From assembly GCF_001577835.2 (NCBI RefSeq), contig NC_029521.1, positions 5,690,213 to 5,754,212 on the forward strand: 64,000 nucleotides of DNA. The letters are read 5' to 3'. The notes under the pieces are model-generated. The model did no database searches and was not told the DNA's origin. It saw nothing but the letters and a program-made list of their open reading frames with translations. Position numbers and translations under genes: made by a program. Below, in pieces: positions 59,532-64,000 of the stretch; the stretch's first letter is position 1; each line of letters opens with the position of its first letter. The DNA comes from Coturnix japonica. Its lineage: Eukaryota > Chordata > Aves > Galliformes > Phasianidae.

Positions 59532-62500
59532 CTGCAGAAAGATAAGCAGAAAACAGAATTACAAGAGAGCACATCGCTTGCATAGCTTCACTCTTTGCCA
59601 ATTACTACCATATATCAGTGGTATCAGCTGTAGTATGAACTCATTCCCTGCTATCATACCGGCTCTTTGTCAAACATAATTAACTGGAATTGAATGCAGC
59701 AGCTATGTAAAATACCCTCCCCATTTCGGGCAGAAAATATCTGGACACTGATCAGTTGTTACAGGCCTAAGAGAAGTCTAGGATAACTTCTCTTAACTCA
59801 CTGCGTGCAAAAAGCATTACCTCTATGAGCTATGTTAGAGCACAATGAAAGCTACCAGTTGGCCCAAATTCAGAGGGATCTCAGAACCTGAGATCCTACA
59901 AGATCTAGAAGCCTACAGCAGCCTTCAGATATTTTGTGCAGTCCAGACACCAGACAAAACCAAGCAAGAATGACTCTTTGCTCCTTCCAGCATGAAAGGG
60001 GAGAGCAAAATGCTCCAGAGGGGCAGGCTCCTGCAGAAAGGCTTGGGGCAACATGTGGACATTCACCCCCTGATGCAATATAGCAGTCATGAGGATCCAA
60101 AGACTGGGAGAAACTCACTTGCTGGTTGGCCATTGTGTGATACCACCAGAAAAGTCTTGTAGTGATGTAGTAAGCCACCACCACGTCCACAGTGTAGTGG
60201 TCATGAGCAAGGAGGATGCAGAACATCCCAACCATGCTGAGTGTCCAGCAAAGCCAGTGATACCACCAGAGTCGCCGTGGGGAATCTGCAAAGAAGCACA
60301 AGCAGGAGGTTAAGGAGCACGCAGAGGTGGGCCACCAAAATGACCCAAGGGATGGAACACCTCTCCTAACAGGGCATGCTGAGAGCTGGGGCTTTGCAGC
60401 CTGGATGAAAGAAGGCTCTGGGGAGACCTGAGAGCATCCCGTCAGTATCTAAAAGGAAGCCATAAGAAAGAAGGGGACAGATTCTTTAGCAGGGTCTGTC
60501 TGACAGGACAAGGAGAAATGGTTTCAAGCTAACAGAGGGGAGATTTAAATTGGATATATGGAAGAAGTTTTTTACAATAAGGGCAATGAGGCACTGGCAC
60601 AGGCTGCCTGGAGAGGCGGTGGCTGCCCTGTCCCTGGAGTCAGGGTCAGGCTGGACAGGATCTGAGCACCTGATAGAGCTGTAGGTGTCTCTGTTCATTG
60701 CAGAGGGACTGAGCTAAATGACCTTTAAGGGTTTCTTCTGACTCAAACGATCCTATGATTTCAAAACATCATCAGCACTCAGGACTATTGCTGTAAGTAG
60801 AAAAGGATGCAGACTGCAGTCCTGAGTAGGTGGAAGAGTTAAGATTAAGAGCAGGAATGCTGAGATGACAGAAGCATCACCATTCTGTCAGGGTGCAGCT
60901 TAACATCGTACTTAGAGGTAATCAGACACTTGAAAAATAGAAAGGTTATGAAACCTTTGAGAGACAGGCCAGATACATAAAAATCTAACATATCCTGGTC
61001 TGTAAAATTAACTGTTGTGTACTTCAATATTAATTCTACATAGCTGACAACCCATTCCTCCATTCTTTTCGCAGCTCTGGCACGCATCTCTCTAGACAAG
61101 GAGATGCAGTTAAAATACCATCCACGGGGCATGGTTCAATGAAGGTACAAAGTATATTCTAGACAAAACACTGGAAATAAAATGTATACTTCAGACATGC
61201 ATGGGAAGGTGTTGTATTTTGTCTCCAAAGTCTTCTTTTTCAGTAAAATCCATGTCTTTGAAGTTTCATTTCTTTTATTTAATGGGAATGGGTGCACTTG
61301 TACTTACATGGTATTTACATGGTATTTACCAAGAATTTACATTCTTTGGTGAGCTGGGAATTTATACAGCAGGCGATTCCTGGTGAACATACTTACACTC
61401 TTTGATAAATAAGTACGTGAGAGTTAATATGACGGTGTGGCCGCTGTACAGATAGTCGCCGCACATGTTGTGGGATCCTGTGATGGACAATCCTCCGCCA
61501 GCTATCAGCTTCATTATCCTTCGCAGGTGAGATTCCCAGTCTCCAAAAAGCTGGTGGAAGAGCAAACTGCAAATGAACGGCGTCATAGCACTGCTAACCT
61601 TTCCAAATTTAAAGCACGCCATTAGTCAGCAACTTTGTCTTTCGCTTGTTTTCTCTTTTTACCTTGATATATTAGAATTTACTCAGTAATGTGTTAACGG
61701 TCAGAAGGGAACACAGAATACACTGGTTGGCCATTGCAGGCATCTTGTTCCTTTGCTTTAAAGTTCTTTCTTGCTTCAACAAGTGGAAATTGTACTTTTT
61801 GGACAGATCTACACAGAAACTTGATAGCAATTAAATATTTCCTGCTAGCAATTCCTCATAAGACATTAAAATGCTCCCAAAGCACACCCTATGATTGTAA
61901 GGAGTACAGTAATGAGATGCTATTTTTTCTCACCAGGGTACTTAAAGCTTTCAGGAAAGCTCAGCTAATCTTGCCTTTACTTGAGTAATGAGTCCTACTC
62001 ACTGTAAATTTCCGGAGATGACAGATTTACTCAGGTTAGCTCATAAATATCCGTGTGGGGTTTTTTTATTTCATAATGGCTGACTGATCAAATACACTGT
62101 TGACTCTATACCCTCTACTTCTCTTTACAAAAGACTGACGTTCCTCATGAAGCCACACGTGGCTTGGCAAAGCTCTGTGCTGCCAAACAAACAATAAAGC
62201 ATGTTTGTTGGCTTTACCTCCCCGAGGAACCCAAGTGTTTTAGCTCTGTTTGCACCACAGGTTTGTATGTTCCAGCAAAGCTCATTAAAACAGTGACAGC
62301 ACGTGCCTCCAAGTTGAATCATGGGTTCGATTTATGGTTTTACTGCCTGTCATCTGCCTTATGGCTGTGCACACAACCATGTTGAACTCTGCATGACACA
62401 AATTACGGTTCTGTCCTTTCTCCTACTTAAGTTATAGCACAAACAACAGAGGCAAGGAGATGACAATCACTGTGAAACCACTGCTCACAGTTCTGTCAAT

Positions 62501-62668
62501 AGCGGGATAAGGGGAAATATTACAATACGTAAAGTTAGTGACAAGTTTACCTTTGGAGAACACTTGAAATGCATGCCAGGTACGGGGAGTGTAGTTACAT
62601 ACATTGTAATACACCGATACAGGTATAGTGTGCCAACTATACAGAAAAATCTTCTGCTAATTATAGAC
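59352..62668 (-). CDS. SGMS1: SGMS1, sphingomyelin synthase 1 (3' four coding exons; partial)
   Basis: Golgi multi-pass membrane enzyme that moves phosphocholine from phosphatidylcholine to ceramide, making sphingomyelin and diacylglycerol. Exons 62551-62668, 61397-61550, 60119-60285 and 59352-59531 join in phase and cover human residues 208-413 with no indel. The catalytic residues are all here: His285 (YSGHTV), His328 and Asp332 (AHDHYTVDVVV). Membrane segments are visible in IVGTLYLYRCITMYVTT, MLTLTYLFIK-type and CWTLSMVGMFCILLAH stretches. The tail ends SRLVNDT as in mammals. The exons for the SAM domain and first membrane segments are beyond the right edge. SGMS2 is less likely because the C-terminal sequence matches SGMS1 closely. 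ASAH2, acting on the same ceramide pool, is the next gene in the same orientation. Confidence 0.95.
60119..60285 (-). CDS. SGMS1: SGMS1 penultimate coding exon (His328, Asp332)
   Basis: Completes Tyr299, then SPRRLWWYHWLCWTLSMVGM.. HDHYTVDVVVAYYITT.. MANQQ. Acceptor CTTCTTTGCAG, donor GTGAGT. Confidence 0.95.
60286..61396 (-). other. SGMS1: SGMS1 intron between the last catalytic exons
   Basis: 1.1 kb containing a 390-base CR1 fragment on the opposite strand; the remainder is unrecognised. Confidence 0.7.
60370..60762 (+). mobile_element. CR1 LINE fragment (3' end)
   Basis: Sense CR1: GGACAAGGAGAAATGGTTTC, AGAGGGGAGATTTAAATTGG, GAGGCACTGGCACAGGCTGC, and a diverged end CAAACGATCCTATGATTTC. 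5' truncated. Confidence 0.92.
61397..61550 (-). CDS. SGMS1: SGMS1 coding exon (His285)
   Basis: LFGDWESHLRRIMKLIAGGG.. CGDYLYSGHTV.. YLFIKE plus one base. Acceptor CTTCCACCAG, donor GTAAGT. Confidence 0.95.
61551..62550 (-). other. SGMS1: SGMS1 intron
   Basis: 1.0 kb. No recognised repeat or gene. Confidence 0.65.
62551..62668 (-). CDS. SGMS1: SGMS1 coding exon (membrane segment)
   Basis: Completes a Lys codon, then SIISRRFFCIVGTLYLYRCI.. PVPGMHFKCSPK. Acceptor TTCTTCCTCTAG, donor GTAAAC. Confidence 0.94.
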
Positions 62669-64000
62669 CTAGAGGAAGAAAAAATAAAGAAAATACAGTA
62701 AGCAAAGGTAAGGAAAACACAAATTTTGGTCTTCTTGTTGCTTTTGAAACCTGGGACTTGTTCATCTATGTCAGCTTCCACCTAGGAATACTGACTTCCT
62801 TCACCAAGATTCCCACGCTTTGCGGGTCAGAAATACACAAACAACTCAACTAACGTTACCCATGAAGTTGATTACAGGAAATTTAAGGATTAGAATACAA
62901 ATGCCTGAGCAGATTTAGTGCTGAAAACATTCCAAAGGATTTCATGCCCACACCCTTCCATTAGCTTAGAATGGTCACTAATTTTCTATTCAAGGCGGGG
63001 GATAAACTTACAATATTTTCATTAAAAGATGAAAAGGACTAAGTTAATTTCTGCTGACACGCACCTCTTAGTAATTACAAAGGAATGCTGTAAAAGGAAT
63101 AGCTTGTATGACCCAAATGAATGAGAACATTTATTTCCTGAGCAGCATGAAGAGAGAAAGCAGATCACAGCAGCAACAGAACATCCAAAATACCAACTGA
63201 GAGCCTCATCAGCTGCAGAATGGGGTGTTTTCACAGAAGGGCACTCTCCAGGCAAGCAGTCACAGTTGCAACGAGATTCATTCATTGAGGTCTGCCAGAA
63301 AATTGCTCCATTTTGGGGTAATGAAGGGATGTTCCATAAACACGGTGAGAGCGGGGCACAGAGAGTTGTAAGTCTGACTGAGAAGCAACAGCCAGCCCCA
63401 AACCAGGCCTGCTGAGTTTTACTGCTACATACCACCACAAGAAAAAAGCTTCCAGCAGATCCATCAGGATAGAAGCAAACTGCACACGAGCTCACACAGC
63501 CTTGCATGAAAAAAAAAAAAATCACCAGTAGCTTTACATAACAGAGACCAGACCCAGCAGCTCAAGACTTTAACCACTGCTGTATCCTGCTGGCTATGGA
63601 CCCTTTGGGTTTCGGTTAACTCTAAACCACCGTTATCTAGAGTTGAGGTTACGTGGGGAATACAAGGGTTACAATACGAGTGCAAGTCCTCATATTCATG
63701 TTTTCCTATTCTGAAGCTTTCACTTTGTAAGATGCAATAATAATTTTTCTACGAAGTTGAGCTCTTTCACAGTCCAACATTTGTCATCTTTTCCTTTTTA
63801 ATAGCTTTTGGCAGAGTTATTAAACTGAAGTGCTCTGCTCTCAGAAGAGTTCAACTTTGCAGCTCCAGATCAATAAGAACTTGAGCATCTTAATTTATCA
63901 GAAAAGCTTCAAATACTCCAGTGCAAGTGCATTTTGCACTTGAGTGCTCACTAAGTGCTCGCAGCTGCTGAAACGGGGTATTTCAGGATTTTTCCTCGTC
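62669..64000 (-). other. SGMS1: SGMS1 intron (incomplete, runs off right edge)
   Basis: The upstream SGMS1 exon is not in the window. No recognised exon or repeat here; the long minus-strand open frame at 63022-63525 has no family features. Confidence 0.6.

Noticed and set aside
63022-63525. 167-codon minus-strand open frame, Cys- and Ser-rich
   Set aside because: Lies in an SGMS1 intron, starts in a poly-A run, has no family features and no conserved splice sites.

Overview
The window is vertebrate nuclear DNA from a bird. It contains about ten CR1 LINE fragments, the repeat typical of bird genomes, and compact introns. The gene order PRKG1 - A1CF - ASAH2 - SGMS1 matches the locus I know from chicken chromosome 6 (human 10q11). 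A galliform is my best guess, but the species cannot be fixed from sequence alone.

Layout. (1) 1-2.1 kb: first coding exon of the alpha isoform of PRKG1 (cGMP-dependent protein kinase 1) on the minus strand, in a CpG-rich promoter region, with a strong CTCF-type motif at 2090. (2) 2.1-21 kb: gene-poor spacer between the divergent PRKG1 and A1CF genes. It has CR1 fragments, one copy of an unassigned dispersed repeat, and at 17.07-17.18 kb a cluster of FOXA-, HNF4- and HNF1-like motifs that I propose as the A1CF control region. (3) 21.1-39.8 kb: A1CF, plus strand, with a complete open coding sequence of 11 coding exons (588 codons) and a long 3' UTR. (4) 39.8-42.3 kb: convergent intergenic gap. 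(5) 42.3-53.4 kb: ASAH2 (neutral ceramidase), minus strand, 20 coding exons, 739 codons if intron 1 uses a GC donor. (6) 53.4-57.9 kb: spacer. (7) 57.9-64 kb: the 3' part of SGMS1 (sphingomyelin synthase 1), minus strand: the last four coding exons, carrying all three catalytic residues, plus the 3' UTR. Its 5' exons lie beyond the right edge.

Functionally, ASAH2 and SGMS1 are tandem neighbours acting on the same lipid pool: SGMS1 converts ceramide to sphingomyelin, ASAH2 hydrolyses ceramide to sphingosine. A1CF is an RNA-binding cofactor known from apoB mRNA editing. PRKG1 is a signalling kinase with no obvious link to the others.

Exon borders were set by hand from reading frame, GT/GC..AG signals and remembered mammalian proteins. 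All A1CF, ASAH2 and SGMS1 joins keep phase. I found no RNA gene, no CRISPR array and no clearly undescribed gene system. The more unusual observations are regulatory and splicing features.
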